From positions 2,170,001-2,234,000 of the forward strand of contig NZ_CP063373.1 of NCBI RefSeq assembly GCF_015160855.1: a stretch of 64,000 bases of DNA, written 5' to 3'. Origin of the DNA: Streptomyces ferrugineus (lineage in GTDB: Bacteria; Actinomycetota; Actinomycetes; Streptomycetales; Streptomycetaceae). How positions within the stretch are numbered: position 1 is the stretch's first letter; each line of letters begins with the position of its first letter. Both the position numbers and the translations under genes were made by a program. Positions 62,877-64,000 of the stretch are shown here, in pieces. The notes under the pieces are model-generated. The model did no database searches. It saw only the letters and a list, made by a program, of their open reading frames with translations, and was not told where the DNA came from.

Positions 62877-63686
62877 CTAGTGGATCTCCGTCACCAGCAC
62901 ATCCAGCATCCACGCCTTCCCGGTCTTCCCGGCCTTCCCGACCGTCCCGGCCCCTCCTGGCGCGTCCACCTCCACCTCGTACCCGAGGTCCCGCAGCGCC
63001 TCCACCAGCTCCGCCGGCCCCTTCGGCACGGCCCCCGCCGTCAGCAGGCTCCGCACGATCCGCCCCTTCGTCGCCTTGTTGAAGTGGCTGACGACCTTCC
63101 GGGTCGGCGCGTGCAGCACCCGTACCGTCGCCGTCCGCCCGGCCACCTCGCCCTTCGGCTTCCACGCCGCCGCATACGCCGACGACCGCAAGTCCAGCAC
63201 CAGCCCGTCCCCGGCCACCTCCGGCAACACCTCCGCCATCGGCGCCCGCCAGTGCGCGCCGAGCGCCCCGAGGCCGGGCAGCTTCACACCCATCGAGCAG
63301 CGGTAGGAGGGGATGCGGTCGTTGACCCGCACGGCCCCCCACAACCCCGAGAACACCAGCAGCGAACGCGCCGCCCGCCGCTTCGCCGCGGCGTCCAGCG
63401 AGGCCAGGTCGAGCGCGTCGTACAGCACCCCGGTGTAGATCTCCCCGGCCGGCCGCGCCCCCGCGGTCCGCAGCCCGGCGTTCTTCGCGACCTCGCCGCG
63501 CAGCCCCTCGCTGAGCCCGAGCACGTTACGCGCCTTGTCCTCGTCGGCGGCGCACAGCTCGACGAGTTCGTTCAGCACGGCCTCACGCGCCTCGCTCAGC
63601 CCCGGCAGGGACAGCGCGTCCGGCTTCAGCGGCGCACCCCGTCCGGACGAGGCCTTGCCTTCGGACGGCGGCAGCAGGACAAGCAC
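62877..63686 (-). CDS. yaaA: YaaA-family peroxide stress protein
   Basis: 269 aa. LVLLPPSEGKASSGRG at the start and LLVFSGLWGAVRVNDRIPSYRCSMG, VLDLRSSAYAAAWKP and VVSHFNKATKGRIVR match the DUF328/YaaA family, whose E. coli member limits free iron and oxidative DNA damage. Gly/Lys-rich stretch near residues 245-260 is a local low-complexity insertion. GTG 63686 has GGAG upstream. Confidence 0.9.
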   Translation of the reverse strand: MLVLLPPSEGKASSGRGAPLKPDALSLPGLSEAREAVLNELVELCAADEDKARNVLGLSEGLRGEVAKNAGLRTAGARPAGEIYTGVLYDALDLASLDAAAKRRAARSLLVFSGLWGAVRVNDRIPSYRCSMGVKLPGLGALGAHWRAPMAEVLPEVAGDGLVLDLRSSAYAAAWKPKGEVAGRTATVRVLHAPTRKVVSHFNKATKGRIVRSLLTAGAVPKGPAELVEALRDLGYEVEVDAPGGAGTVGKAGKTGKAWMLDVLVTEIH

Positions 63687-63768
63687 ACGTACTCCTCAGC
63701 TTCCTTGGATCGCACCCCGCCACAGGGTACGGCGTGCCACCCGGCGCCCCTCGCCCTACGCTCGACTC

Positions 63769-64000
63769 ATGCCCCGCCGCCACATCCGGGTGACCGGCGC
63801 CCCCGAGGCCCCCCTCCGGGCCGCCCTCACCGCGCTGCGTACCGAACTCGGCGTCGCCGCGAGCTTCCCGCCCGAGGCGCTGGCGGAGGCCGAGCGGGCC
63901 CCACGCTTCCCCTCGCATGACGCCACCGACATCCCTTTCTTCACCCTCGACCCTCCCACCTCCACCGACCTCGACCAGGCGATGCACCTCTCCCGGCAGG
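63769..64000 (+). CDS. RNB-domain ribonuclease, N-terminal part
   Basis: Partial gene cut by the right edge; 77 residues are visible. RRHIRVTGAPEAPLRAALTA then IPFFTLDPPTSTDLDQAMHL carries the opening of the RNB catalytic domain (D-P-P-x-S-x-D-L-D-Q-A), with Asp residues that bind Mg2+ in RNase II/R. Actinobacterial stand-alone RNB proteins of ~470 aa match this start. Divergent from yaaA. Confidence 0.85.
   Translation, partial: MPRRHIRVTGAPEAPLRAALTALRTELGVAASFPPEALAEAERAPRFPSHDATDIPFFTLDPPTSTDLDQAMHLSRQ

Overview
The window is 64 kb of very GC-rich actinomycete chromosome, almost certainly Streptomyces. The signs are strong G/C bias at third codon positions, frequent GTG starts, many 4-bp ATGA/GTGA start-stop overlaps, the XRE/DUF5753 plus DUF397 regulator pair, NarL-type two-component genes, and copies of a streptomycete intergenic palindrome (GCGCAGTTCCCCGCGCCCC). 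Gene content resembles, from memory, the stretch of the S. coelicolor chromosome around SCO2296-SCO2370, but no comparison could be run. I see no tRNA, rRNA, CRISPR array, prophage or insertion sequence.

Layout. 1-9 kb: housekeeping and secreted proteins (PhoD-like phosphatase, secreted HNH nuclease, GDT1-family transporter, HAD phosphatase, a large MFS exporter, GNAT, DnaJC28-like, FHA and O-methyltransferase genes). 9-15 kb: envelope genes (a GT87-PAP2 fusion and a convergent polytopic membrane protein) and an HATPase/XRE/DUF397 regulatory set. 15-17.7 kb: divergent fadA5-like thiolase and cyp125-like P450. 17.8-19.5 kb: serine hydrolase and secreted SLT-like protein. 19.7-25.4 kb: a five-gene operon under a cobalamin riboswitch, with two secreted membrane-anchored proteins followed by EcfT, a fused double ATPase and an S component. 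25.6-29.4 kb: divergent MBL hydrolase/NTF2-RidA and aldehyde dehydrogenase/ferredoxin. 29.5-33.3 kb: a TPP riboswitch with no gene to control, facing a 1203-aa HTH-NACHT protein. 33.4-37.6 kb: a KstR-like TetR regulator beside a glycosyltransferase/methyltransferase/(alpha/alpha)6-barrel operon. 38-41 kb: F420 oxidoreductase, DUF5336 protein and amidase. 41.1-45.9 kb: an accessory stretch with YefM/YoeB, small genes, a SLOG-type protein, frameshifted regulators and a duplicated methyltransferase tail. 46.5-54.3 kb: two divergent MFS exporters, an ECF sigma factor with partner, and a two-component pair split by an APH-like kinase. 54.5-57.6 kb: MaoC/ADH/SDR operon. 57.6-64 kb: core genes (Nif3-like, zinc-ribbon protein, RNase H/phosphatase, KDPG aldolase, YaaA, RNB nuclease).

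The most coherent system is a dispersed KstR-type regulon. A TetR regulator closely resembling mycobacterial KstR (cholesterol catabolism repressor) is encoded here, and KstR-like boxes (TNNAACNNGTTNNA, exact or one mismatch) lie before fadA5/cyp125, MBL-RidA/ALDH-ferredoxin, kstR/GT4 and MaoC-ADH-SDR. The products fit terminal oxidation and beta-oxidation of a sterol-like side chain. No steroid ring-degradation genes are visible, so the substrate may be different. A second system worth study is the riboswitch-controlled B12 cluster, whose two surface proteins look like a split version of the transcobalamin/intrinsic-factor architecture.
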